Counted from the first letter of the stretch, positions 1-8,236 are shown. The stretch: 64,000 bases of DNA from Bacteroidales bacterium (GCA_007118495.1 SKRM01000053.1:1-64000); one strand, 5' to 3'. Notes: generated by a model from the sequence alone, not told the origin. Translations and numbers: made by a program.

Positions 1-278
1 AGTAGTACCCCATCAGGAGTCAGGTAAATGATTTCATCATAGCTGCGCTGGTCAGTTAATGTCTTGATACATCTTTCTATGGGCTCTATCATCATCACCA
101 TACCTGCACCCCCTCCAAATGGGTAATCATCCACCCGGCGATGCTTGTCATGGGTGTAGTCACGGATATCATGCAACTGCACTTCTACCAGAGCCTTTTC
201 TGAAGCTCTTTTGATAATGGAATGTGAAAAGGGACCTTCAAACATTCCGGGGAATATACTCAGGATATCAATACGCAT
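1..278 (-). CDS. trmD: tRNA (guanine-N1)-methyltransferase TrmD, N-terminal part
   Basis: Absent from the ORF track because it runs off the left edge. The reverse complement from the ATG at 278 reads MRIDILSIFPGMFEGPFSHS and then YPFGGGAGMVMM near residue 55, the glycine-rich SAM-binding signature at the start of the SPOUT fold of TrmD. TrmD methylates G37 of tRNAs next to the anticodon and prevents frameshifting. About 92 residues are visible; the family is about 225-250 long, so the C-terminus lies outside the window. A possible -7 element (TAATTTTG on the minus strand, 305-298) sits just upstream, but no matching -33 box was found at the usual distance. Confidence 0.93.
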   Translation of the reverse strand, partial: MRIDILSIFPGMFEGPFSHSIIKRASEKALVEVQLHDIRDYTHDKHRRVDDYPFGGGAGMVMMIEPIERCIKTLTDQRSYDEIIYLTPDGVL

Positions 279-318
279 CAGCTATACTATTTACCCACAA
301 AATTAAACTTTTCATTCC

Positions 319-1122
319 TTATCTGTAACCTTCAAAAACGCCCAGTCCAAACAAAGCATAATCAAACCTGACTGGATCTGACGGATCAAACAATCTCAGC
401 CTGGCTGTCAGCTCTTCAACAGCCTTCCAGTCGTTCTGTTTTCGCCCAAGCAGACCAAGTCTTCTGGCAACGCGTCCCGAATGAATATCCAGAGGACAAT
501 AAAGCTCAGCCGGGGATATGGATTTCCAGATTCCAAAGTCAACTCCCTTATCATCATTTCTGACCATCCACCGCAGGTACATATTCAGGCGTTTGGCAGC
601 CGAGCCAGCCAATGGATTGCTTAAATGCTTCCTGGTTCTTGTGGGATGAGGAACCAGAAAAAAAACATTTCTGAAATGAGCGATGCCATCTTTCAGACTG
701 TGTCCACGATGCAAACCGGTATAGAAAACTGATTCCAATCCGCCATGCTCTTGATAAATATACTTCAGTGCGTATAGAAAGCATCCAAAATCTTGTGTAT
801 TGAAAGTACGGTGCACAAAACCCCTGATATTTTTCAAGTCTCCTTCTCCAAAATGCATCACAAAATCATAGGGTGCATGATCCAAACACTCCATAATGCG
901 AAGTCCGCTTTTGATTATACTTTTTCGATTTCCCCAGGCAATGATTGCAGCCAGCAGTCCGGAAATTTCCCTGTCTTCCTTTCTTGTAAATCTGTGTGGA
1001 ATAGCTATGGGATCAGTTGAGATAAAGGAGGGTTGATTGTAAAGCAATGCTTTTTCTTCAAGTAAATCCTTGACTTGTATCAGTGTTTGAGGACTGTTTC
1101 TTACCATCCAGAAATAAAGCAA
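319..1122 (-). CDS. TIGR02757 (DUF2400) family protein
   Basis: A 267-residue protein recognised from the Bacteroidota family TIGR02757 by its DPIAIPHRFTRKEDREI and AAIIAWGNRKSII segments near residues 37-70 and by the later CPLDIHSGRVARRLGLL. The family has an all-helical layout resembling HhH DNA glycosylases, but no reaction is established and I see no clear catalytic motif, so function stays open. The track start MLYFWMVRNS may be early; the in-frame ATG at 1107 is an alternative. It lies 40 bp upstream of trmD on the same strand and could be co-transcribed with it. A candidate -7 element at 1228-1221 lies about 100 bp upstream. Confidence 0.8.
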   Translation of the reverse strand: MLYFWMVRNSPQTLIQVKDLLEEKALLYNQPSFISTDPIAIPHRFTRKEDREISGLLAAIIAWGNRKSIIKSGLRIMECLDHAPYDFVMHFGEGDLKNIRGFVHRTFNTQDFGCFLYALKYIYQEHGGLESVFYTGLHRGHSLKDGIAHFRNVFFLVPHPTRTRKHLSNPLAGSAAKRLNMYLRWMVRNDDKGVDFGIWKSISPAELYCPLDIHSGRVARRLGLLGRKQNDWKAVEELTARLRLFDPSDPVRFDYALFGLGVFEGYR

Positions 1123-1220
1123 CTACCCGATTATACACATATGAAGTATCTCCACCACAATCCCAGAAAGTAAATCTCACTAATATACCATGTAGGACTT
1201 CAAAATTCTTCTCATCTCAC

Positions 1221-1248
1221 CAAAAGTATGATTATTTTGCTACTTTTG
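1221..1248. promoter_or_regulatory. Inverted repeat forming two divergent -7-like elements
   Basis: CAAAAGTA (1221-1228) and TACTTTTG (1241-1248) form a perfect 8-bp inverted repeat with a 12-bp spacer. Read outward, each arm is TACTTTTG, matching the Bacteroidota -7 element TAnnTTTG, one facing the minus-strand TIGR02757 gene and one facing the plus-strand barrel gene. No convincing TTTG -33 box was found 19 bp upstream of either arm, so it may instead be a regulator site. It lies in the 239-bp gap 1123-1361, where I see nothing else. Confidence 0.35.
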
Positions 1249-1361
1249 AATACCTGGGATGCAAGTTTTGTTTTATTCATGTTTTCATTCACTCTGACGA
1301 TACTTGACGCCAGTTAGTATAACTAATAATCAGATATTCTACTAACCAACACCTTTAAAAC

Positions 1362-1880
1362 ATGAAAAAACTGCTACTTGTTGCCATACTTGCATTATTT
1401 GTGTTCAATTCAGGCGTTAATGCTCAAAATGAAGCCGGATCATTGTATATTGGCGGGGGATTTGGCTACCACACCGATATGGACGATGATAATATTGGCA
1501 TATTGCTTGAAGGAGTCTATTCTTTCAGAGACAATATTAGATTCGCTGCTGGAATTCTCTACTACCTGTCAGATGACAAGAATTGGGGTGGACAAGCAAT
1601 CAGTCATACAATGTATGATCTGAATCTGAATGTTCACTACCTTTTTCGGGACGAGGACAAAATGCGTCTGTATGCCCTGGGGGGTATTAACAGCTTCAGG
1701 TATAAAGTATCCGGTGGAGGTTTTTCTGAGTCAGGTGATGATACCGGATTAAACCTGGGGGCAGGCATTGAGTACAACGTAGGAGCCGTCATGGTTTTTG
1801 GTGAACTGAAACTGGTTACCGGTGATGCACATGATAACAGCTTCATATTGCATGCCGGAGTTCGATACAGGATTAAGTAG
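1362..1880 (+). CDS. Small outer-membrane beta-barrel protein
   Basis: A 172-residue exported protein. Residues 1-21 are a signal peptide (MKKLLLVAILALFVFNSGVNA, cleavage before QNEAG). The mature part alternates polar and aromatic residues in short strands with glycine-rich turns (GGGFGYHTD, GAGIEYNVG) and ends HAGVRYRIK, whose last strand is typical of OmpW/OmpX-like or porin-family barrels in Bacteroidota. The likely location is the outer membrane; ligand or function cannot be told. It is a single-gene unit followed by an intrinsic terminator, with its own upstream region. The start is the only ATG that gives a complete signal peptide. Confidence 0.75.
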   Translation: MKKLLLVAILALFVFNSGVNAQNEAGSLYIGGGFGYHTDMDDDNIGILLEGVYSFRDNIRFAAGILYYLSDDKNWGGQAISHTMYDLNLNVHYLFRDEDKMRLYALGGINSFRYKVSGGGFSESGDDTGLNLGAGIEYNVGAVMVFGELKLVTGDAHDNSFILHAGVRYRIK

Positions 1881-1904
1881 GGTTCACCTCTGTATATATT
1901 TTTA

Positions 1905-1934
1905 GGAGACCTCAATCAGGTCTCCTTTTTTTTT
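1905..1934 (+). terminator. Intrinsic terminator after the barrel gene
   Basis: GGAGACCT (1905-1912), loop CAATC, AGGTCTCC (1918-1925), then nine T residues. An 8-bp perfect stem followed by a U tract, 24 bp past the stop at 1880. Confidence 0.9.
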
Positions 1935-1963
1935 AGTTTTGTAATAGACCAAAACACTTTGAA

Positions 1964-2440
1964 ATGCAACAGCAACATTATGCCTTCATCAAAGAGGCCA
2001 TAGACATGGCCTCTCTGAATGTAGCAAACTCAGGTGGCGGGCCATTTGGCGCCTTGGTGGTAAAAGATGGCAAGGTGGTCGGCCGGGGAGTAAACAGAGT
2101 CACAACTACCAATGATCCTACTGCCCATGCTGAGGTTACAGCCATCAGAGATGCCTGTAAGAACCTTTCAACGTACCAGCTCAAAAATGCGGTAATCTAC
2201 ACAAGTTGCGAGCCTTGTCCCATGTGCCTGAGCGCAATTTACTGGGCAAGGATCAAAACCATTTACTATGCGGCTGAGAGCAAAGATGCTGCTGAAGCAG
2301 GTTTTGACGATTCATTTTTCTATCAGCAGATTTTACTTCCGGCAAACAAACGCACAATCATTTCAGAGCGTATTGCAGTGGATAATTACAACAAGCCGTT
2401 CAGTACCTGGTTAGAAAGCGAGATCAAAAAGGAGTATTGA
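1964..2440 (+). CDS. Nucleoside/guanine deaminase (cytidine deaminase fold)
   Basis: A 158-residue zinc deaminase. The zinc site is complete: His55-Ala-Glu57 in TAHAEVTAI, with Glu57 the proton shuttle, and Cys85/Cys88 in CEPCPMC. The C-terminal YNKPFSTWLE segment and overall length resemble guanine deaminase of the GuaD type (guanine to xanthine) more than the tRNA-specific TadA, but I cannot exclude TadA-like or other purine substrates. The enzyme is expected to be cytosolic. It sits tail-to-tail with an amidohydrolase of purine-nucleoside type and 2.8 kb from purine nucleoside phosphorylase, which fits purine salvage. A -7-like TAGTTTTG overlaps the end of the preceding terminator (1934-1941). 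Confidence 0.85.
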   Translation: MQQQHYAFIKEAIDMASLNVANSGGGPFGALVVKDGKVVGRGVNRVTTTNDPTAHAEVTAIRDACKNLSTYQLKNAVIYTSCEPCPMCLSAIYWARIKTIYYAAESKDAAEAGFDDSFFYQQILLPANKRTIISERIAVDNYNKPFSTWLESEIKKEY

Positions 2441-2462
2441 GTTTTCTTGCCAGTCCTCTTAT

Positions 2463-3830
2463 TTAGTGGCTGTTCAGCACCCCCAGCAATCTGGCATGCT
2501 CCCTCACTTTTTTGGCAATGCGTTCAACTTTATCATAAAGTCTGCCAAGGTCAAGGGTTAATAACTGCCTGTTTTTAACCAGAAACTTTCCATTTACAAG
2601 CACGTGTTCAACATCTGCACCATGCAGGCTGTAAACAATCAGAGAATATATATTGTATAGCGGATGGGCGTGTGGTTTTTCCATATCTAAAATGGCCAGG
2701 TCTGCTTTTTTCCCCACTTCAATTGACCCGACCAAATGATCCATACCAAGCACCCTGGCTCCTCCGATTGTGGCAATCTCAACTGCCTTGCGGGCACTGA
2801 TGACCGTCGGGTCGTTGCTGTTAAATTTATGCAAGAAAGCCATGGTTCGAATCTCATCAATCAAATCAAGATCGTTATTGCTGGCAACCCCGTCGGTACC
2901 AATACCAACTTCAACACCAGCTTCAAGCATTTCAGGAATTCTGGCCGCTCCGCTGGCTAGTTTCATATTGCATTGTGGGTTGTGTGCCACGCCCACCCCA
3001 TTTTGTGCAAGCAACTGAATATCCTCATCGGTCAGAAAAACCGAATGAACTGAAACCATATTTTTATCAAGAATTCCCAGATTGTGTAAATGCTTTAACG
3101 GACTGGCTCCGTATTCTTTCATAATTTTATCAAACTCCCAGCGAGATTCTGCTACGTGCACGCTGAATAACATCCCATAACGATCTGCCAGGGCTTTAGC
3201 CTTTTTCATCACTTCAGGGGGTACAGTATAAGGTGTATGCGCAGCCACTCCTATCCTGACAAGTGGATGCCCCTGCCAGTCATGGTAAAGTTTCTCGATA
3301 ACCGTCAAACCCTCATCGGGTGTGGGGGCATTTGGTGCCGGGAAATTAATCACAGCTTCGCTTAGAATTGCCCTGATGCCTACCTGATCAACCACCCTGG
3401 CCATCTCGTCCATGTAATAATACATATCGTTAAAGGTGGTTGTTCCTGAAAGAAGCATTTCTGCGATGGCCAGGCGGGTACCTGCCCTGACGTTTTCCGG
3501 ATTGGTAAAATGGGCTTCTATGGGGAACACATGTTCATACAGCCATTCCTTCAGCGGCAAGTCGTCTGCAAAACCCCTGTAAATGGTCATGGGTGAATGG
3601 GTATGGGTATTGATCAGGCCGGGAATGATAAGCTTTCCTTTTGCGTCTAAAACCTCCCTTGCATCAAAGGTCATACTGATTTCTTGGGTTGTACCAACAC
3701 CTGCAATAGCATCGTCTTTGATGGCTATCCCCCCGTCTTCAATGACCCTGAAGGCTTTATCCATGGTGACAACCAATGCGTGGCTGATCAGCAAGTCAAC
3801 CTGTTGTTTTTGTTGCGTTTTTCCTTTCAT
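2463..3830 (-). CDS. Amidohydrolase, MTA/S-adenosylhomocysteine deaminase type
   Basis: A 455-residue amidohydrolase-superfamily enzyme. The N-terminal beta-sandwich is followed by the metal motif GLINTHTHSP (His76, His78), a later metal or substrate histidine in SVHVAESRWEF, HNPQCNMKLASG, and the catalytic aspartate in IGTDGVASNNDLDL. The combination TDGVASNNDLDL with NTHTHSPMTIYRGFADDLPL is characteristic of 5-methylthioadenosine/SAH deaminases (MtaD/TrzA-like), which convert methylthioadenosine or SAH to the inosine form. Related members act on chlorohydrolase substrates, so specificity is an inference. It is cytosolic (no signal peptide) and convergent with the guanine-deaminase-like gene, with only a 22-bp gap and no terminator seen. 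Confidence 0.87.
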   Translation of the reverse strand: MKGKTQQKQQVDLLISHALVVTMDKAFRVIEDGGIAIKDDAIAGVGTTQEISMTFDAREVLDAKGKLIIPGLINTHTHSPMTIYRGFADDLPLKEWLYEHVFPIEAHFTNPENVRAGTRLAIAEMLLSGTTTFNDMYYYMDEMARVVDQVGIRAILSEAVINFPAPNAPTPDEGLTVIEKLYHDWQGHPLVRIGVAAHTPYTVPPEVMKKAKALADRYGMLFSVHVAESRWEFDKIMKEYGASPLKHLHNLGILDKNMVSVHSVFLTDEDIQLLAQNGVGVAHNPQCNMKLASGAARIPEMLEAGVEVGIGTDGVASNNDLDLIDEIRTMAFLHKFNSNDPTVISARKAVEIATIGGARVLGMDHLVGSIEVGKKADLAILDMEKPHAHPLYNIYSLIVYSLHGADVEHVLVNGKFLVKNRQLLTLDLGRLYDKVERIAKKVREHARLLGVLNSH

Positions 3831-3964
3831 GGCTTTGTTATGATCATGTTTCGCTTGAACCCATAGTTGACACTTTCAGATTAAATATGCATTTAAAAAA
3901 TGCATTTATAGCAGGATCAGCCCGGAAAAACGTGTTGGTCCTGATTGAATGAAAAAATTTACGT

Positions 3965-3972
3965 TAAATTTG
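3965..3972 (+). promoter_or_regulatory. Candidate -7 element for the C1 peptidase gene
   Basis: TAAATTTG matches the Bacteroidota -7 consensus TAnnTTTG and lies 28 bp before the ATG at 4001. A TTG at 3945-3947 gives a 17-bp spacer, two short of the usual 19, so support is moderate. Confidence 0.45.
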
Positions 3973-4000
3973 GGAACTTATTCATCCAAAAACTATATAC

Positions 4001-5152
4001 ATGCGAAAATACACATTTATAACAAGTATCATGGCCGCTGTGTTCATGATATTTGGGTCAGTAACGCTCCAGGCACAAAGTGAATATGCCTTTACAGAAA
4101 AGGTCGAAATTTCTGCGGGCCCGGTGCAAAACCAGTCCAGAACCGGAACATGCTGGAGTTTTGCCACCATCTCCTTTCTTGAATCAGAACTCATCAGATT
4201 GGGTAAAGGAGAGCACCGGCTCTCTGAGATGTACATGGTAAGATATGTTTACCCTGAAAAGGCCACCGAATACGTTCGCAGGCACGGTAACTCAAACTTC
4301 GGACAGGGAAGCTTGTCGCATGATGTGATGAAGGTTATTGCCAACCATGGCATGGTTCCGGAAGAGGTCTACCGCGGCCTGAAGTATGGCTCTGAAATCC
4401 ATAACCATGGTGAATTGTATGCAGGTCTGAAGGGTTTTACCGACGGCGTACTTGCCAGAAGAAGCGGTTTGCTGACCGATGTCTGGATTGATGCCTATAG
4501 TGCCATTCTTGACGTTTACCTGGGCACACCCCCTGCAACTTTTAATTACCGCGGAAGAACCTATACTCCCAAACAGTTTGCATCTGAAATGGGCATTGTT
4601 GCTGAAGATTATGTGGAATTGACGTCGTATAACCACCACCCATATTACACACAATTTGTCCTTGAAGTTCCCGACAACTGGGCCAACAGCCTGTATTACA
4701 ACCTGCCCCTTGATGAGCTGATGCAAGTCATGGATTTTGCCCTGGCCAACGGCCATACCATCGCATGGGATGGTGACGTGAGTGAGCGTACCTTTTCTCA
4801 CAGGGAAGGACTTGCTGTATTGCCGGCTAAATCATGGGAAGACATGACTGAGGATGAAAGGAGAGATGTTTTCAGGAATCCTGTTGAAGAACTTGTTGTG
4901 AACCAGGAAAACCGTCAGCATACATTTAACAACTTCTCTACCACCGATGACCACCTCATGCACATCAACGGAACAGCCAGAGACCAGAACGGCACCTTGT
5001 ACTACCTGACAAAAAATTCATATGGTACAGAAAACAACCCCATGGGAGGCTATTTATACATGTCTGAACCTTATGTGCGCATGAAAACCATCGCCATCAT
5101 GGTTCACAAAGACGCTATCCCGGCAGACATAAAGCAGAAACTGGGAATTTAA
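4001..5152 (+). CDS. Secreted C1-family cysteine aminopeptidase (PepC/bleomycin hydrolase-like)
   Basis: A 383-residue papain-fold peptidase. Residues 1-25 are a signal peptide ending LQAQ, so it acts in the periplasm or outside. The catalytic set is visible: Gln44 (oxyanion hole) and Cys51 in NQSRTGTCWSF, a histidine near 318 in DHLMHINGTA, and Asn339 in KNSYG. The spacing and the FGQGSLSHDVM segment match C1B enzymes of the PepC/bleomycin hydrolase group, which remove N-terminal residues from peptides. It is shorter than cytosolic PepC (about 440-450) and exported, as is common in Bacteroidota. It is followed 43 bp later by purine nucleoside phosphorylase with no terminator between, so read-through is possible. 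Confidence 0.88.
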   Translation: MRKYTFITSIMAAVFMIFGSVTLQAQSEYAFTEKVEISAGPVQNQSRTGTCWSFATISFLESELIRLGKGEHRLSEMYMVRYVYPEKATEYVRRHGNSNFGQGSLSHDVMKVIANHGMVPEEVYRGLKYGSEIHNHGELYAGLKGFTDGVLARRSGLLTDVWIDAYSAILDVYLGTPPATFNYRGRTYTPKQFASEMGIVAEDYVELTSYNHHPYYTQFVLEVPDNWANSLYYNLPLDELMQVMDFALANGHTIAWDGDVSERTFSHREGLAVLPAKSWEDMTEDERRDVFRNPVEELVVNQENRQHTFNNFSTTDDHLMHINGTARDQNGTLYYLTKNSYGTENNPMGGYLYMSEPYVRMKTIAIMVHKDAIPADIKQKLGI

Positions 5153-5195
5153 CAACTGTAGAATCCATCAGATCATTCACTAACTCATATGGCTT

Positions 5196-6011
5196 ATGAT
5201 TGAAAAAATAAAGGAAACTGCAAGCTACCTGTCAAAACTCACGGGGGCCAAACCCGAAGTGGGCATAGTTCTGGGAAGCGGACTTGGCGGGCTTGTAGAC
5301 GAAATTAATGTCAGCCACAAACTCCCTTACCAGGATATCCCAAATTTTCTTGCATCAACTGTTGAGGGTCACGCAGGTCATCTTATTTTTGGGGAATTGG
5401 GCGGGAAACAGGTTATAGCCATGCAGGGCCGCTTTCATTACTATGAGGGCTACCCCTTGCAACAGATAACCTTTCCCATCAGGGTGATGCACCTCATGGG
5501 AGCCCATACCCTGTTTGTGTCAAATGCAGCAGGCGCCCTGAATCCTGCATTTGAGGTTGGCGACCTGATGGTTATCCGTGACCACATCAATCTTTTTCCG
5601 GATAATCCCTTACGCGGCCCCAATCTGGATGAGCTCGGCCCACGCTTTCCTGAAATGAGTGAGACTTATTGCAAAACACTTATTAAAAAAGCCAAACAGA
5701 TTGCCACCCAACACAAGATCAAATTTCAGTCAGGGGTTTATATCGGAAGTCCGGGACCAACCCTTGAGACACCTGCGGAATACAGGATGTTCCGCATTCT
5801 GGGGGCTGATTCAACCGGAATGTCAACGGTGCCTGAAATTATAGTAGCAAGACACGCCGGCATGAAATGTTTCGGAATTTCTGTAATCACCAACCTCTCT
5901 GAACCTTCTGAAATGGAAAAACCAACCACCCATGAAGAAGTGCAAGAGGTTGCCGGAGCAGCAGCATCCAAAATGACCCTCATATTCAGGGAGCTGATAA
6001 AAGACCTATAA
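5196..6011 (+). CDS. Purine nucleoside phosphorylase, trimeric class
   Basis: A 271-residue cytosolic enzyme that cleaves purine nucleosides with phosphate into base and ribose-1-phosphate. Landmarks are GIVLGSGLGGL (phosphate loop, residues 24-34), VEGHAGHLIFGELGG, MQGRFHYYEGY, FVSNAAGALNP and the base-binding TGMSTVPE around residue 210, followed by TNLSEPSEMEKPTTHEEV. Length and motifs match class I trimeric PNP (PunA/DeoD-2 type). Its 3' end overlaps the convergent S24 repressor gene by 6 bp. With the two deaminases upstream it suggests a loose purine-salvage neighbourhood rather than a single operon. Confidence 0.93.
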   Translation: MIEKIKETASYLSKLTGAKPEVGIVLGSGLGGLVDEINVSHKLPYQDIPNFLASTVEGHAGHLIFGELGGKQVIAMQGRFHYYEGYPLQQITFPIRVMHLMGAHTLFVSNAAGALNPAFEVGDLMVIRDHINLFPDNPLRGPNLDELGPRFPEMSETYCKTLIKKAKQIATQHKIKFQSGVYIGSPGPTLETPAEYRMFRILGADSTGMSTVPEIIVARHAGMKCFGISVITNLSEPSEMEKPTTHEEVQEVAGAAASKMTLIFRELIKDL

Positions 6012-6833
6012 ACCGCTCTCAGAGAGGTCGCGGCCTCTGCGCTTGAGGGCCTCCACATCTTCCTTCAGCCTGTTCACCTGCCAGGACAATTCCTGGTGGG
6101 GCAGGTTGGGGTCGGGCATGGCATTGCTGATGTAGTTCACAAATTTCCAAACTTCCCTTAGATCATTTACATGGATATCATACGGTTCATAGGCCCGGTT
6201 CAATGAGTGAAGACGTAACTTACCCTCTTGCTTGATAAGGTTTTCAACCACCTTGAATACCACTCCGTCATCAAGGGTATGAATGATGTAGGCATGTCGA
6301 TTCCGTATCAGATGCCAGTTCTGCACAAACTCTCCTGTAACCCAGGCACCATCAGGAATAGGCAGCATACTGTCTCCTGAAACCTGAAAAGTACGGTACT
6401 TTTTTTGCCGCGACAGAAAAGGCATTTGAAAAGTGGGCAGAACCTTTATGAAATCAGGGTCTGCAAATCCTGACCTGTAACCGGCTTTGGCCTTTTCCGA
6501 TACCAACTCAATATTCTCTTCATTGTCCCTGTCAACCGTAGTGGCCAATACCCTGAGCTTGCTCCCGGTAAGAAATACATCGTAGCCACGCTCCAACTGA
6601 GACAGCTGACTTTCGGATAAAACACCCAGATCTGTTTTAACCAAGGTGTCAATGGATACATTAAAATATTTTGAGAACGCAGCCAGGGTGTCTAATCCGG
6701 GCTGAGCCACCCCGTTTTCATAACCACTCAGTGTGGGGCGCTTTAAACCAAGACTGAAAGCCACATCATCCTGGGTACGTCTCCGCCGCTTGCGGAGCAA
6801 TTTAATATTCTTTCCAAAAAAACCCATCAGCAT
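6006..6833 (-). CDS. LexA-like XRE/S24 self-cleaving transcriptional regulator
   Basis: A 275-residue two-domain repressor. Residues 5-65 form an XRE helix-turn-helix (TQDDVAFSLGLKRPTLSGYE). Residues 110-240 are an S24/LexA peptidase domain with nucleophile Ser155 in VSGDSMLP, general base Lys194 in GVVFKVV and a likely Ala117-Gly118 cleavage site in KAKAGYRSGF. The spacing between cleavage site, Ser and Lys (37 and 39 residues) is close to that of LexA and UmuD. The C-terminus (245-270) looks like a short coiled coil. It is divergent from a Y-family/DnaE polymerase pair with two identical-type palindromes between them, so it most likely represses that operon and is inactivated on RecA-stimulated cleavage. 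That control is inferred. Confidence 0.88.
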   Translation of the reverse strand: MLMGFFGKNIKLLRKRRRRTQDDVAFSLGLKRPTLSGYENGVAQPGLDTLAAFSKYFNVSIDTLVKTDLGVLSESQLSQLERGYDVFLTGSKLRVLATTVDRDNEENIELVSEKAKAGYRSGFADPDFIKVLPTFQMPFLSRQKKYRTFQVSGDSMLPIPDGAWVTGEFVQNWHLIRNRHAYIIHTLDDGVVFKVVENLIKQEGKLRLHSLNRAYEPYDIHVNDLREVWKFVNYISNAMPDPNLPHQELSWQVNRLKEDVEALKRRGRDLSESGL

Positions 6834-6856
6834 TACTGGTTAGTGATAACAAAATT

Positions 6857-6873
6857 TGATTATATTATAATCA
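6857..6873. promoter_or_regulatory. Operator 1 of the LexA-like regulator
   Basis: TGATTA-TATTA-TAATCA, a perfect 6-bp inverted repeat with a 5-bp spacer. Its centre (6865) is 23 bp from that of operator 2. It lies between the divergent regulator and dinB starts, on the regulator side. Confidence 0.7.
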
Positions 6874-6877
6874 GTTT

Positions 6878-6898
6878 TTTGATTATTTTCTAATCAAA
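6878..6898. promoter_or_regulatory. Operator 2 of the LexA-like regulator
   Basis: TTTGATTA-TTTTC-TAATCAAA, a perfect 8-bp inverted repeat sharing the core TGATTA-N5-TAATCA with operator 1, 28 bp before the dinB ATG. It is the stronger-looking site and is placed to block transcription into the polymerase operon. Confidence 0.75.
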
Positions 6899-6925
6899 GA
6901 TACATCTATTTTTTTAAAAAGCAAT

Positions 6926-8143
6926 ATGACCACGGCACAAAATATAGCTTCCGCCAGGCGACATATCCTTCATTTGGATCAGGATACCTTTTTTGTATCT
7001 GTCGAACGCCTGCGTAATAGCAGCCTGAACAATAAGGCTGTCATCATCGGGGGGATGAGCGACCGGGGGGTTGTAGCCAGTTGCAGCTATGAAGCCAGAC
7101 AGTTCGGCGTACATTCTGCCATGCCTATGAAGCTGGCCAGGCAGTTGTGCGCAGACGCCATATTCATCAGGGGTGATATGCAGGTTTATTCTGATTATTC
7201 TGATCTGGTAACCGGAATCATTGCGGATAAAGCTCCCTTGTACGAGAAAGCATCCATCGATGAGCATTATCTGGACATTAGCGGCATGGATCGTTTTTTT
7301 GGTTGTGTCAGATGGGCATCAGAGCTGCGACATACCATTATGAGAGAAACCGGACTTCCCATATCCATGGGCTTATCACAGAATAAAACCGTAGCTAAAA
7401 TTGCCACAGGTGAGGCCAAACCCAACGGCCAGCTGCTCGTCGGCCCCGACAGGGTCATTCCCTTTCTTGATCCGCTATCTGTAAGAAAAATCCCCATGGT
7501 AGGCCCCCGGGCCTATGAAACATTGCGCACCATGGGCATCACCAATATTGGCACATTACGCCGCATCCCACCTGAAATACTTAGCCGTATGATGGGCAAA
7601 AATGGCCAGGAAATATGGAAAAGAGCAAATGGCATTGACCATAGCCCGGTGCAGGCATGGAATGAGCAAAAATCAATGAGTACAGAAACAACCTTCGAAA
7701 CAGACACCATCAATGTAAGCCATATGCACGACATACTGTCGGCCATGTGCGAAAAGCTGGCCTTCAACTTACGCAACAACCAGCAACTCACTGGTTGTGC
7801 AAGTGTAAAGATCCGCTACGCCAACTACGATACACATACCATGCAACAGAGGTTGCCTTACACTGCCTTTGACCATATACTAAACCCATTGTGCAAATCC
7901 CTTTTCAATAAACTATACACACGGCGAATGCGCATACGTCTGGTGGGCATCCATTTTAGCCGGCTGGTAAGAGGCGTCCAGCAGCTGAATATGTTTGAAG
8001 AAAACACCGACACGGCCAATTTATACCAGGCCATGGACAAAATGCGCCGCAAATACGGAATCCACATCATCACCAAAGCCAACATCCCAACAACAGCCGT
8101 CGCAAGCGACGGCCCAACTGTGAGGCCCAAAGGGCCGAACTAA
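6926..8143 (+). CDS. dinB: Y-family translesion DNA polymerase (DinB/ImuB-like)
   Basis: A 405-residue error-prone polymerase. The palm carboxylates are present: Asp18 in HLDQDTFFVSVE and Asp112-Glu113 in SIDEHYLD. The usual alanine in SIDEAYLD is histidine here. A helix-hairpin-helix follows (MVGPRAYETLRTMGITNIGTL, about residue 190), then the little-finger domain. Because the carboxylates are intact it should be an active polymerase, unlike ImuB, which lacks them. The last residues (AVASDGPTVRPKGPN) are encoded by the first two hairpins of the palindrome array, so the natural C-terminus was probably altered or extended. It is the first gene of the operon with the DnaE-type polymerase, under the LexA-like repressor. 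Confidence 0.9.
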   Translation: MTTAQNIASARRHILHLDQDTFFVSVERLRNSSLNNKAVIIGGMSDRGVVASCSYEARQFGVHSAMPMKLARQLCADAIFIRGDMQVYSDYSDLVTGIIADKAPLYEKASIDEHYLDISGMDRFFGCVRWASELRHTIMRETGLPISMGLSQNKTVAKIATGEAKPNGQLLVGPDRVIPFLDPLSVRKIPMVGPRAYETLRTMGITNIGTLRRIPPEILSRMMGKNGQEIWKRANGIDHSPVQAWNEQKSMSTETTFETDTINVSHMHDILSAMCEKLAFNLRNNQQLTGCASVKIRYANYDTHTMQQRLPYTAFDHILNPLCKSLFNKLYTRRMRIRLVGIHFSRLVRGVQQLNMFEENTDTANLYQAMDKMRRKYGIHIITKANIPTTAVASDGPTVRPKGPN

Positions 8144-8174
8144 CAGCGGCACGCAGTGCCGCCAACAGCGAGGC
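8142..8174 (+). repeat. 33-bp direct repeat, copy 1
   Basis: Begins AACAGCGGCACGCAGTGCCG and ends CAGCGAGGC. An identical copy lies 62 bp downstream at 8204-8236. Each copy carries a GCGGCAC/GTGCCGC hairpin of the array, evidence of local duplication. Confidence 0.9.
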
Positions 8175-8203
8175 CCAACAGCAGCGAAGCTGCGAAACTT
8201 TTA

Positions 8204-8236
8204 AACAGCGGCACGCAGTGCCGCCAACAGCGAGGC
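8204..8236 (+). repeat. 33-bp direct repeat, copy 2
   Basis: Exact copy of 8142-8174, with the same hairpin and the same CAACAGCGAGGC downstream flank. Confidence 0.9.

Noticed and set aside
3887-3905. ATGCATTT/AAATGCAT inverted repeat upstream of the amidohydrolase
   Set aside because: A/T-rich and short; such repeats arise easily by chance in this composition and no gene context supports a role.
4292-4801. Minus-strand ORF of 169 aa
   Set aside because: Entirely antisense to the well-supported C1 peptidase; no motif, no start context.
6863-6873. TATAAT as a classical -10 box before dinB
   Set aside because: Bacteroidota use TAnnTTTG-type promoters; this TATAAT is part of operator 1 and has no fitting -35.
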